DNA of 64,000 nt from Liolophura sinensis. Taxonomy: Eukaryota > Mollusca > Polyplacophora > Chitonida > Chitonidae. Below the pieces are notes generated by a model. That model had not been told where the DNA came from. It saw only the letters and a list, made by a program, of their open reading frames with translations, and searched no databases. This document shows, piece after piece, positions 42,700 to 54,209 of the stretch. Both the position numbers and the translations under genes were made by a program. The stretch spans positions 733,474-797,473 of the forward strand of contig NC_088298.1 of assembly GCF_032854445.1 (NCBI RefSeq), in the 5' to 3' direction. Each line of letters begins with the position of its first letter. Within the stretch, counting starts at the first letter, position 1.

Positions 42700-44191
42700 T
42701 AGTGTTTTGCATATGTTTGTCTGATTTTGGGGTCGGTAAGCTATTTCTTTGAAATAGTTGTGTTTTCCCTCAAATCGTAGAACCCATCAAGAGGGCGAAG
42801 CTGCAGGATTTGGTAGGCATAATGTAAGAGGTAGTAAGCCTTTGGTTTATCAGAGGCATCACATCGCAAAGAAAGTTGACAAATATGACTATCAAATCAC
42901 TCAGGTATGCTACATTACCAACTGCCAGAATTCTAGTAGAAACCAACTCAACAATGTCCAATAAATCTGTGATTAGATTCATGTAAGAATGTCCTTTAGG
43001 AACTTTCTCCCCAACCATGAGGGGTAAAAGTCGTAGGAGACACCAACACTTGGAGGTTGTTTCCTTTATCCTAAACTTGGATAATTCCTGAGACATGGCA
43101 GAGGGTTTGTTCACCAGGTCACTGTCAGCATAAAGAAATGATAACAGTATTTGGTTTAGGTCTTTCAAACGTAAAATAACCTTCTTGTACAAACAATTTG
43201 ATGCACAGCTCCATGATATCACAAGCAAAACCTTCAAATATATCATGGGCCTGATCTGAAGGCATATTCCCATCACAATGGTAGTAGCTCAGTTCATTCA
43301 AGGCAGATCAGACAGAAGGGCTAATTGGGTGGTATGCAGTTTTGATCGATACTTTGGGTGAAGGCTTAAATTTCTTTATTTTAGTACCTAGTGGGTTCAA
43401 CACTTGAAAGTCATCATAGTACAATTGGATTTCATTATGTCTTCTATGCGACGAAAATAAAGGGTGGTGCTTGAATATTTCACCGTCACAGAAATCTTCA
43501 AGGATTCAAGGTGTTGATATGTTGCCATTCAATATTTCTGACATAACATCTTCATGTTTAAGCAATACTTCAATAGTTTGCAAACTAGGTACATATATAT
43601 AGCTATGCTGATTACTTTTGATTGGATTACTATGACCAAGAACGATTTCAATTGGCTCCACAAAGATAAAATTCTCAGAGGACAAAATGTGTTCTGTTTA
43701 TAGGTTGATGACAAATTTTGACAAGCTTGTTTTACAAAGAGAAAGCTGCCGAAAACTTCATTAGCATCTACCTGCGAGTCAATGGTCAATAACATGCCGT
43801 ATGAAAGCTGTTCGAACAGTTTCACCGGTCTCCTTCTCGCAAGACTGAAACAAATTTCTGATTTCTTCGACTATGTCACTACATGCATTCAATTGTAGCT
43901 TTTTAAACTCCCTTAAGGTGAGGAGGAAGATACCCAGGTGACTTGAATGATCCAACTTTGTGACTTTCTCAGCATTACTGTGATAACTATTACTTTCCTC
44001 ATTTATAACATAATCAGACTTGGGTTTTCTGACTCATTCAACACTGTTGGCTGGACATGTTGACAATGCCGTAAAGACATGTGTCTTTCATAAAATCTAC
44101 GGTGTTTAATTTTAGTATGTGTTAGGTATGTTTTCACAGTTTTGAATGCTTTCGGGCAGTTATGAATATTACAGTACAGACCGGAAGCCAT
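42700..44191 (-). pseudogene. Zinc-finger / transposase-like multi-copy gene relic
   Basis: Minus-strand pieces appear in order. First is a C2H2-type finger (YCNIHNCPKAFKTVKTYLTH, TKIKH) at 44180-44100. Next come EPIEIVLG and KVISIAIYMYLVCKLLKYCL around 43650-43560 in competing frames, then the YYDDFQVLNPLG region near 43430. DQAHDIFEGFACDIMELCIK follows near 43260-43200, then LLRLLPLMVGEKVPKGHSYM and LLDIVELVSTRIL near 43060-42900. Last is KPKAYYLLHYAYQ near 42830. This order fits a multi-copy metazoan family of C2H2-headed, transposase-like proteins I know only as uncharacterised. At least four frameshifts or stops break it. Confidence 0.55.
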
Positions 44192-44870
44192 GGTGAAATT
44201 CCTGTAAAATGCGATAATGCCGAAGTAACAGTGAAATGCCTCGAATTAAATTGACACTCCCCTATGGCACACCTGAACATTTCCCCTCCATCTAAATTTG
44301 AATACCGGTAAGTGTGGACTGGTATATCTGTAAATAGCCACCTAACATCTTCTGTGTAATAATGTGTGTAAAGCTCTACACAAAACTGCATCACATAAGT
44401 TACCCACCTCCTTCAACCTGATGCTTACATTCATGCACGGCGATTAATATACACCATGTTAGCCATATGCATATCGCCTTCTTGGGTAATTACTTATTTT
44501 AGATGAAAATACAATAACAAGAGATATTATTATGTTCAGGGAGCTCCCGTTCACTGGCACTGAATACATTTATATAAAACTTATTTTGGGTAATGAACGA
44601 GATCACCATAAATGTCAGAAAGAAGTAACATAACATGGCTTGCTTCCACTTGTTTGAACGCAAAATGTTAACCACTGTACATACACGCGTTTGGAATTAA
44701 AGTCCAAGCTGGGCTAACCACATTGTTCTCGGCATTAGATGCTAAGTGCATAACCCATTTGGTCACAAAACGTTACAGATCTACAGGAATGGATACAAAC
44801 CTAATCTAGCTCGGACTAGATTACATTGGGTGTAACATGTTAAACAGTTTACCATTCTACACCTGTCATG
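44192..44870. other. No clear feature
   Basis: The minus frame at 44134-44394 overlaps the start of the zinc-finger relic in another frame and is probably not coding. The remainder is AT-rich with no recognisable element. Confidence 0.35.
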
Positions 44871-44877
44871 TGTTATA

Positions 44878-45031
44878 TGACTCACTGGGACGATTACCAA
44901 AACTCATGCAATGAGTCATTTGTCCAAGAAAGTTACTCAGACGCGACTCAATCTGTGCCTAGAGTAGGTCATGTGACTGACATCACCGAGTCGAACACAA
45001 ATGACTCGCTGGGATGAGTCTATATGACTCA
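44878..45031. promoter_or_regulatory. Cluster of TGASTCA (AP-1-like) sites
   Basis: Exact TGACTCA or TGAGTCA heptamers occur at 44878-44884, 44912-44918 and 45025-45031. Several one-off variants (ACGCGACTCAA, AATGACTCGC, GATGAGTCTA, AGTGACTCCT) lie between. Three perfect sites in about 150 bp is far above random expectation. These are the binding words of bZIP (Jun/Fos-type) factors. No gene start is visible nearby, so this may instead be a short degenerate repeat. Confidence 0.3.
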
Positions 45032-46123
45032 ACAGTGACTCCTTAATTTTTCTCAGTGTGGTTGCGAACTGTGTAATCCGTTTAAAATCGTTATTATTAT
45101 GTCCATGTATTCATAGTAACGTGCAGCTAAAGATGTTTTTTTGTTTAATTCAGCTAAATAAAGCGGCAACGTGAAATAGAGGTAGGTATATTTGGTCTTC
45201 GTGTAAGCTATTTGTATGATGGATGTTTAGTTTTCGTCAAACTTTGAAGATAAACTACATGTATCGGAATTAGGGAACTTACACTATGATGTTAATCAAC
45301 ATATGTCCTAAACTAGGAAGCTGCGGAGGGACAAAATAAAAAGTGAACTCATATCGTAGTGCCCATGTAATAAAAGGCAAAATGCTTTGGCGACATTCCT
45401 AATAAGTTAAAAACCATGTGACGGATTCTTTTTGAATTTGGCCCAAACACAGTATCAGAAAATCGTAACTTGATGAAGAAAAGGCAGTTTGGAAATTGCT
45501 TTCCCTCAATAATATATTTTAATTGTGACATGGAAAAATATTGAAAACAAGGTAAGAAATGAACTCCCCCAAAAAATGAAAATGCATTTCATAGAAACAC
45601 TTGACAGACAAAACCCCATTCATAAAAGCATATCTTTTGCAAGGTGTGAACTTCTGTTAATTTGCTGCAGCAAGATCAAAACATAGGTATCCCATATTTA
45701 TACACTCCATATTTATATTAATTTGCACTGCATTCAATTTATTATGAAATTAAAAGAAAATTTGAAGTTGAAATGCAAATAGTTATGTCGGTCCTCTTAC
45801 TATATAACGTAGTCCCACACGGTAACGCCAGAAAATTGAACAGGCTGTACGTTTTTGTCGAGTGCTTGGGTGTTCCCAGAAAACAATTCTTTTTATGTCC
45901 TAACTTATTGGACATCAATATTTTACGTTTTTAACAAAATCTAATGAGGGCAGTTGTGCTAAAGATTTGAAAAGGTTACCTGTCCACATTCGCGTAACGT
46001 TCGCCTTGATACAAGGGTTAACACTAACCCTTTTATTCCGTGATTCGCATTTTACACGAGACATTTAGTTTTTGCGTGATTCGATGGAGAGAAAATCTTA
46101 TCTCTTCTGTACTGACCGTAAGG
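45032..46123. other. No recognisable gene or element
   Basis: AT-rich sequence with short frames only (for example minus 45349-45531). Nothing could be assigned. Confidence 0.45.
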
Positions 46124-46135
46124 CACTTATTGTTA

Positions 46136-46324
46136 TTTATTTAGTTGGTTGGTGTTTTACGCCGTTCTCAAGAACATTTCATTTATACGACGGCGGACAG
46201 CATTATGGTGGGAGGAAACCAGTCTGAGCCCAGGGGAAACAGGATGCTGACAGACCTTCCCACTTACGACCGGAGAGGAAGCCAGCATGAGCTGAACTTG
46301 AACTCATAGCGACCGCATTGGTGA
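46136..46324 (-). mobile_element. SINE type II with 12-bp TSD
   Basis: On the minus strand it carries the partial head (GGTCGCTATGAGTTCAAGTT), CATGCTGGCTTCCTCTCC, the body with CACCATAATGCTGTCCGCCG, and the tail AATGTTCTTGAGAACGGC ending in an A-rich stretch. CACTTATTGTTA flanks it at 46124-46135 and 46325-46336. Like the 9146 copy it is 5'-truncated near the same place in the tRNA-like head. Confidence 0.93.
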
Positions 46325-46478
46325 CACTTATTGTTACATTCGCGCCTTATTCATAACGCAAACCATGTAACCCTCCCTTTTGGCTTACCAGAAATGCCGC
46401 TAATGTTAACGAAAGTTTGTTTTTTTGTAACCTTTTCGCCATTTCGATCACCGTTGGTAGGCTCCATGCTGAAAATTG

Positions 46479-47591
46479 AATGAATGATTATGGTTTAACG
46501 CTACATCGGCAATATCAAAAAATCATATATAGAGTTGACTGTGTAGAATCTCTGCCGAACATGGGCAAAGTCTACACAGTCAACCAAGATATGTTTGATG
46601 CCATATTGGACATCACATCCAACGCACTCGGGAGCACTGCTCCCATCTCAGATAAAATTGTGTGTGTCAGATGAGAATGCCCAATACGACACCTCGTTAA
46701 AACTACTTGGCCTCTACGAGACATCTGACAAGTATAGGCATTGTAGCCAATGACAGGATAAATGGCATGCAGTTTATTATGGATCTGCAATTCCCATTTA
46801 AAAATATTAGACTTCACGTCAGTATGAGGGATTTTAACCCAAGATACAGGTTTATATAGGGCCGCTTTCGCTTCCCTGTCCACGACTGTGTTTCCATGGA
46901 TACAAGTGTGACTTGGTATCCAACAGAATATAATATCTTTACCTTTTTTAATTAGTTTTCGGTGTTTGTCTATTATCTCAAGTATCAATGGATTTCTAAA
47001 TTTATTATTCTGAATAACCAAAAGGCAAGACAGCGAGTCGCTGCATATCAGCCACTGAAGATGAAGGTGGCAGACGAAGAGAAGTGACCCGTGCTCTAAG
47101 ACAGTCGCAGCCGCAACCCTGTCCCCATCCTTTGACCCGTCAGTATATATAAATTTATAATCAGCCTTGATTTCAGCAAAACTTTGCTGAATTATAAGAG
47201 GATTTGTATTCGATTTATTATATTTACGGAGATCAAATATTAGTTTAGGGTGTGGGAGAAGCCAGGGCAGAGACCCCGGAAAGACACTGGAGCCATATCC
47301 TCTACCTTTATGTTAGCACCCGCCATGGAGTGCCAACAAAGTGACGTATTGGGCGTGAGGATCTCGCAAGACCAACACATCCTCAGCCACCAGGATCCCG
47401 TTCTCGGAGATTACGGGTCGCAACCCACGGCAAACATGTCGCTTCCCGGTTACCTCTCACACAACCGAGAAGATGTGAACGTATTATATTCACTGGGCTC
47501 ACACAGGAGAGCTCTAGGTTCGTCGACTTTTACGACAAGCTTGCCTAGAGGGCTGATGTCCCATTCTTATCACCTCGGAATCCCCATGGGG
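46479..47591 (-). mobile_element. Internally deleted family 1 LINE with intact TSD
   Basis: Read on the minus strand, the element starts with the LINE 5' region (47591 to 47324), itself lacking a central piece. It then jumps at about 47323 to the end of ORF2 (GCTAACATAAAGGTAGAGGA), runs through RNase H, and ends with a shortened 3' UTR (TATTGCCGATGTAGCGTTAA, CATTCATT). The direct repeat GCTGAAAATTG at 46468-46478 and 47592-47602 flanks the whole. It therefore appears to have integrated as a deleted 1.1-kb RNA rather than being deleted afterwards. ORF1, endonuclease and RT are missing. Confidence 0.85.
46572..47262 (-). pseudogene. RNase H remnant of the deleted LINE
   Basis: The minus-strand reading includes SFAEIKADYKFIYTDGSKDG (first catalytic Asp) in one frame. 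Then comes an open 149-codon frame (47021-46572) with IIFCWIPSHTCIHGNTVVDR (last Asp in VDREAKAAL) and TRCRIGHSHLTHTILSEMGA. The TAEA-like Glu segment is missing here, as it is in the 60.2-kb copy. It cannot be an active RNase H. Confidence 0.85.
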
Positions 47592-47602
47592 GCTGAAAAT
47601 TG

Positions 47603-47980
47603 ATGCACAGGCTTTCAATGCTAGCGTTTCTATTTGGACAGACTTTATACAATATAATTGAGACTTACAGAAAGACATTCGACCCCAACCACTCACTCAC
47701 TCACGTATAGAAAGGACAACCAGAGCAGCGACAGCAGTGTGGCAACTGGCAAATGTCACACATTACGAAAAACAGATCGCCACTAGTCATAGTGTTGTAC
47801 AACAACAACCCGTACTTTTCATGATTTTTTAAGTATACAAATACATTATGAGTAAAAAGAGTGGTGAAGGCTATAAAAATAAAAGCATCAAAAGCTACAA
47901 AACATAATCACTTTTTTGTTTGTGTCAGCATTAAAAATGGTGCATTTAAACTTTTTATTTCTTCACTTTCGTCCCTCTTC
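47603..47980. other. No recognisable feature
   Basis: A short stretch with CACTCACTCACTCAC at about 47687-47703, the type of simple repeat that ends SINE I and family 2 LINEs. No body precedes it that I can identify. The remainder is AT-rich. Confidence 0.4.
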
Positions 47981-48570
47981 GGGTTTCCGGGGTGATAAGA
48001 ATAGGACCTCAGCCCTCTAGGCAATCTTGTCGTAAAAGACGACTAACCTAGAGCTCTCCTGTGTGAGCCCGGTGAATATAATAGACTCACATCTTCTCGG
48101 TTGTGTGAGAGGCAACCGGGAAGCGACATGTTTGCCGTGGGTTGCGACCCGTAATCTCCGAGGACAGGATCCTGGTGGCTGAGGGTGGGTTGGTCTTGCG
48201 AGATCCTCACGCCCAACACGTCACTTTGGCCCTTACTTGGAGTGAGACGGGGGTTCGGATGGGCCCGGTCCGATCAATCGGCTTGGTCACGTCTTGCCTC
48301 TGCATTGTCCCAGAATTTCTCAATAACACCATTCCTTAAAGAAAATGTTATTTCCGAAACTTCGTTTACGGAGCTACGTTTTGAGGCGGTGGCTCATGGG
48401 TCAATCGAGTAGATTGAATTTAACCTTTGGTATAAATCAATCTGTTCGAGTATACCTCATATGGAATCCTTGATGTCTTTCCTGCCGGGTATTCCCAGGT
48501 TCAGGCATCGCCCTTGTTGGCACTCCGTGGTGGGTGGGAAACATATGGGGTGAATTTTAATATATATATT

Positions 48571-49931
48571 ATGAGTTCCATAAACCACTCTGCTAATGCT
48601 TCAAATATATCTATCCGAACTTCCCCTCAGCCCATTTCTGGTGCTCATAAAAAGAGGAAGTTGGAAGTTTTATCTGATCCGCTTGATAATAGACAGGACA
48701 ATTGGCCGGCTCTTATCATTCTCTCCACTAGGAGTGAACAGAAGCCGGCCTCAAAAATTCATCCTTTTCTTCTAAAAAGGGCTTTAGAAGGCGCAGCAGG
48801 CACTTTAAAAACTGTAAAAAAAACTACGATCCGGGGACATTCTCATCGAATGTTTCCGGAAACAACAATCAAAAAATTTGTTATTTCTGAAGAAAATCTC
48901 TAAAATATCTATTTATACATCCCCTCACAATTCTCTGAAAAGCTGTCAGGGAATAATACGTGATAGGGATGGAGATATCACTGATTTATCCGAAGAAGAA
49001 CTGTTCTGAACTGAAACTGCAGGGTGTTGTCAGAGTGAAGCGTTTCACAACAAAAAAAGCTGGCTACATCATCAAATTAAATACATACTTTTGGACCTTC
49101 AACACTACGTCTCTGCCATCCTATATCTACATTGGCCCGTATAGGGTTAATATCTATTTATATATCTCTAACCCTACACGGTGTTTTACTTGCCAGAAAT
49201 TTGGCCACGGCAAGGGCCAATGCAAAAATAAACTTGTTTGTTTCAGATGCGGCAGCGAAGGTCATGATAGTTTCGACTGTAGCAGCACAGTTAAGTGCTG
49301 CAATTGCGGTGGAGATTACATGGCCTCCTCTAGAGACTCTCCGCTTTTCCTTAAGGAATAACAAATAATAAATTTAACAACAAAAAACAATATCTCTTAT
49401 CAGGAGGCCCGCAAATTGGCCTCCCTTTCTAATAATTTACCGCAGCCTTCGTTTGCCAACGTGGTCAAGAGAGTAGCATCTGTTGCTACTCAAACTTCAC
49501 TGACTTGGCCCATTGGAAACGACAAACCTAGTTCTATAGTCTTACAGCCTTCTACTCAACTTGCCCGTAATTCCTGTTCAACCCAGACCAATACAGTAAA
49601 TCAAAAAACCCCAGTAAATAACACACAGCAGACTGATAGGCCTGAACCTAATCAAATCAAAAACAAAGCTGCCAAAAGCAAATCTGAAAATCAATCTCAT
49701 AATGAAAATCATAAACCTAGTGGTCCTACTTAACGTCCCTCTAAGGCCACTAGGGACCCTGTTCAAACTTTGAATAGGTTTGGATCGTTGGAGGGCGTTG
49801 GTCCTTCAACATCAGATGCGGAGGTGATGGATACATCACCCGCACCAGGGAGATCTTCCAGCTAATCTCCACGGAAGGGTCGTCCGCGGCCCAAACATAA
49901 AGATAAATCCCCAATACGCGTTCCTCCATAA
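48571..49931 (+). pseudogene. LINE copy B ORF1 (gag-like)
   Basis: The ATG at 48571 opens a frame with DNWPALIILSTRSEQKPASK, closed by a stop at 48901-48903. It continues after lesions with a zinc-knuckle block at 49180-49340: CFTCQKFGHGKGQC and CFRCGSEGHDSFDC are complete CCHC motifs, and CCNCGGDYMASSRDS is a degenerate third. A Ser/Thr/Asn-rich stretch (49416-49733) and a basic end (SPIRVPP-stop) follow. The stop TAA overlaps the ORF2 ATG as TAATG at 49929-49933. The product would bind element RNA, by analogy with the family. Confidence 0.88.
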
Positions 49932-52900
49932 TGTATTCTTTAGACAAAATTATACAGTGGAATTGTCGAGGTCTTAAGGTAAATTTTATTGACATAACAC
50001 AACTTGTTCAATCATTAAATCCTATTGCCCTGTGTCTTCATGAAACTCACCTGAAAACATCTGACAAAGATAACACAACTCTTAAAAATTATTCCTTATA
50101 CAGCACTTACTCAAATGAAGACGTGCGAGCTGCAGGCGGCTCTTCTATCTTCGTCATTAACAATGTTTTCCACAGCCCTGTTGCTCTGGATACAGAGCTT
50201 TAGGCTGTGGCTGTTCGTATTTCATTGTCTGAAACAATCACATTATGTTCCGTGTATATTCCGCGGAACATTTCTTTGTCAGCTTTGCAGTTACATAATC
50301 TGAAAGAACAATTACCTAAACCTTTTATGCTTATGGGAGATTTTAATTCCCATAACCCCCTATGGGGCAGTAATAACATTAATAATAAGGGCAAGATAGT
50401 CGAAGACTTCTTATCGATGGAGGAACTGTGTTATTTCAATTATGGTTCTAATACCTATTTACATCCAGGTAATGGCGCTTATTCTATTATCGATCTCACT
50501 ATCACGGATCCATCACTTCTCCTTGATTTTTGTTGGAAGGTGCATGACGATCTTTGTGGTAGTGACCATTTTCCTATTATCCTAGAACATATCACTTCTA
50601 ATTCTTTAGAACGTGTAGCTAGGTGGAAATTCGATAAAGCAGATTGGATCACTTTTGAGATGTTCTGTGAGGCTGATATCACCTCAGAGAATCTCAATGC
50701 AGCAGATGATCCTATATTAAAATTTAATGACCTTGTTTTACAAGCGGCTAACAGAACTATCCCTAAGACCTCAACAAATCCCACATCCAAGAGTAAACCC
50801 TGGTACGACAATGACTGTCGTAAAGCCATAAAGGAGCGAAAAAAGCCTGGACGAAGATTTAATCATTGTCCTACTGATAATAATTTAAACCAGGTTCGTA
50901 ATTTTACAGCTAAAGCTCGTCGATTACTCAATTCCAAGAGACGATCTTGTTGGCGGAACAAGATGTTTCGGGCATTACGTCAAAAACACCTATGCCTAAG
51001 GTCTGGAACATGGTTCAGAAATTTAAGGGCAAAAATAATAAAGCAAAAGTCCAGCATTTAAAAGATTTAGATAATATATTAACCTCTCCATCCGATATAC
51101 CAAATAAATTAGCTGAGACTATTTCCAAGAAATCTTCTTAATTATATATTTAGAATTATACTTTAAAATTCCAGCATATTAAAAACCAGAAGGAGAAAAT
51201 TACATTGCCATTTTTCTTCTAAAAATTTAGCAGAATATAATCGTTCTTTTAATCTCGAAGAACTGAAAACTATATTTGAAAAGGCACATGATACTGCTTG
51301 TGGTTTTGATAACGTATATTATAAGTTTCTGAACCATTTGCCACCTGAGCCACTGGAGACTCTCCTGGACTTGCTTAATAATACTAGGATTACTGGTAAC
51401 TTTCTAGCGTTATGGAGGGAGGCGTGTGTTATCCCGGTCCCTGAATCGGGTAAGGGTCATACTGATCCAAATAATTACCGTCCCATAGCCCTTACCAGCT
51501 GTGTCTGCAAGACTATGGAACGGATGATTAACGATAGACTTGTTTGGTTTCTTGAAACCAACAAGCTTTTATCTAATATTCAATGTGGTTTTCGTCAAGA
51601 TCTACTTTAGATCACCTTGTTCGATTTGAAACCTATATTCGTGATGGTTTTGTTAATAATGAACATGTGGTGTCCATATTTTTTGACCTTAAAAAGGACT
51701 ACGACACCACATGAAAATATGGTATTTTAAACGACCTCGCGGATATGGGATTAAAAGGTCGCTTAAATTTATTTATATCTCAATTTTTATCCGATCGTCA
51801 GTTTAAGGTACGGGTTGGGTCCACTCTTTCTGAATCTTATGAGCAGTAAATGGGTGTACCCCAGTGCAGCATTCTATCACCAACTCTGTTTAGCATAAAA
51901 ATAAATAGCCTAGCAAAAGCATTAAAATCTGGCACAGAGGGTTCTTTATACGTGGATGATTTCCTTATATGCTACCGAGCTAAGAATATGAATAATATCG
52001 AACGTCAGCTGCAGCTTTGTCTCAATAAAATCGCGAAATGGGCAAATGAAAACGGTTTTAGATTTTCAACGTCTAAAACCGTCGGTATGCATTATTGTAA
52101 CAAACGGAAACTTCATCTTGACCCTGAGCTTAATTTTTGTGGAGAACAGATTAAAATTGTTGGAGAAACAAAATTTTAGGTATAATATTTGATAGTAAGC
52201 TATCTTTTATACCTCATATAAAATGCTTAAGGCTAAATGTACAAAGGCTCTCCATATAATTAAGGTCGTGTCTTGCACCGATTTGGGTCCTGACCGATCA
52301 GTTTTACTTAAATCGTTTTCTGGTGAGGTCTAAATTGGACTATGGATCCATCATTTACGGTTCCGCTAGGAAGTCGTATATTAAAATGTTGGATCCTGTT
52401 CATCACCAAGGTTTGAGGCTCAGCCTTGGTGCTTTTAGAACCTCACCAGTAGAAAGTTTATACGTGGAGGCAAATGAGCCTTCTTTATATAACCGACGTA
52501 TAAAACAGCCTTCAATGTGCTACAATGCTCAAAGCACATCGAACAAACCCTGCCTACGACTGTGTTTTCAATCCATTATATGTAGACAAATATACTAAAT
52601 GTCCTAACAAGATCCCTTCGTTCTGTGTTTGCATACGGGACCATATTGTGGGAGCTAACATCAAGGTGGAGGATATAGCTCCAGTGTCTTCTCCGGAGTC
52701 TCCTCCATGGCTCCTTCCACAACCAAAACTAATATTTGATCTACGTAAATATAATAAATCAAATACAAATGGTCTTATAATTCAGCAAGGTTTTGCTGAA
52801 ATCAAGGCTGATTATATGGATTATAAATTTATATATACTGACGGGTCAAAAGATAGGGACAGGGTTGCGGCTGCGGCTGTCTTAGAGCAGCGGGTCACTT

Positions 52901-53570
52901 CTCTTCGTCTGCCACCTTCATTTTCTATCTTTTCTGCAGAGGCCAGGGCTACACTCTCCTTATCGTATAGGTCTTCTGGGCACGCCTAAAAGGCAATGAT
53001 GTGCACTGACTCGCTGTCTTGCCCTTTGGCAATACAGCATAATAAATTTAAAAATCTACTAGTCCTGGAAATTGTAGCCTTACATAGAAAACTAATTAAA
53101 ATAGGTACAGATATTATATCCTGTTGGATACCGAGTCATATTAGTATCCATGGAAACACAGTCGTGGACAGGGAGGAAAAAGGCTGCCCTAAATAAATCC
53201 ATTTTTTAAAAAGTTAAAATTCTTTATACTTACGTGAAGTCCAACATTTTAAAATATATTCGTCACCCTTGGCAGGATGAATGGGACTTGCAGGTCTATA
53301 ATAAACGACATGCTATTCATCCGGTCAATGGATACAGTACTTATACTAACGGAAAGTCTCGTAGAGACCAAGTCGTTTTTATAGGGTGAGGTGTTGGGCA
53401 TTTTTGTTTAACACAATTTTATCCTGGATGGAAGTACCCGAGTGTGTTGGATGTGATGCCCAATATGGCATCAAACATATCTTGATTGAGTATGTAGACT
53501 TTGCCCATGTTTGACCAAAATTCTACACGCTCAGCTCTATATATGATTTTTTTGACAGCATCGCTGGCGA
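49931..53570 (+). pseudogene. LINE copy B ORF2 (EN-RT-RNase H)
   Basis: Endonuclease: LDKIIQWNCRGLKVNFIDIT from the start, GDFNSHNPLWGS and CGSDHFPIILEH (SDH catalytic) by 50590. A TAG at about 50201 interrupts it. RT: NNYRPIALTSCVCKTM, motif A as FFDLKKDYDTT, MGVPQCSILSPTLFSIKIN, and YVDDFLICYRAKNM near 51950. RNase H: FIYTDGSKDRDRVAAAA near 52840, FSAEARATL, CTDSLSC and NTVVDREEK. At least six stops or frameshifts (for example 51605, 51714, 51849, 52178) make it inactive, yet every catalytic domain is still recognisable. Confidence 0.95.
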
Positions 53571-53885
53571 TGTTGTCATAAATTATTCGACGGCCATTGG
53601 CCTATATCATAAAATATAAACTAAAATAAAATATAAAATTGTCTTAAATATTTATATATAAAGTTATATACATATAGATTTCTAGATATACTATTTTTAA
53701 AATATGCTGATTTGAACTGTTTGGGTTTTCTTCTTTCTTTTCTGATTTTAAACATGTCTGAACTATTTGTTAAATTTTTGATGTACTCATTATCATACCG
53801 AAAACCGTAATCGTTTTCACCTTGTTCTCGCCACGATATGGCTGAAATATTGCCGATGTGGCGTTAAGCCATAATCAATCATTCA

Positions 53886-54209
53886 TTCATTTTTCCCTTT
53901 CGACAGATGGGAAAGACAACTGCATATTAACGTGATGTTAAAAAAAATCCTGAAAATATCAAGATTATCTCAGAAAAAAACTAGACACAAAGGCAGAGAC
54001 AGAAATTTCACACTTGTGACAGAACAAGAGATCAACCGCTCCAGACGATATACAAATACTTTTGCGATCAGCTTACAATGAAAACGTTGGATGACTACCA
54101 ACTTGGTGCAGATGGAGACGGGTTTGGTGTAGACATGGTAACAATATCAGCATCAGAGGGTTATTTTTATCGTTCGTTTACGAGTACAGAATTTAAATTG
54201 ACTTTTTCC
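53886..54209. other. No recognisable feature
   Basis: A short AT-rich spacer between two family 1 LINE insertions. The frame at 54078-54266 runs into the next LINE and is not coding. Confidence 0.4.

Larger units (their letters stand above)
47981..53885 (+). mobile_element. Family 1 LINE, copy B, near full length
   Basis: The longest continuous copy, about 5.9 kb: 5' region 47981-48570, ORF1 48571-49931, ORF2 49931 to about 53570, then a 3' UTR. It ends with CTCGCCACGATATGGCTGAA, ATATTGCCGATGTGGCGTTA and CATTCATTCATT. It has many stops and frameshifts. A convincing TSD was not found (only a weak CTTTCG match). Order and domains place it in the RNase-H-bearing I/Nimbus-like group of non-LTR retrotransposons. 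Confidence 0.93.

Noticed and set aside
47981-53900. Target duplication for LINE copy B from the CTTTCG words on both sides
   Set aside because: Only six bases match and not at equivalent positions next to the element ends.
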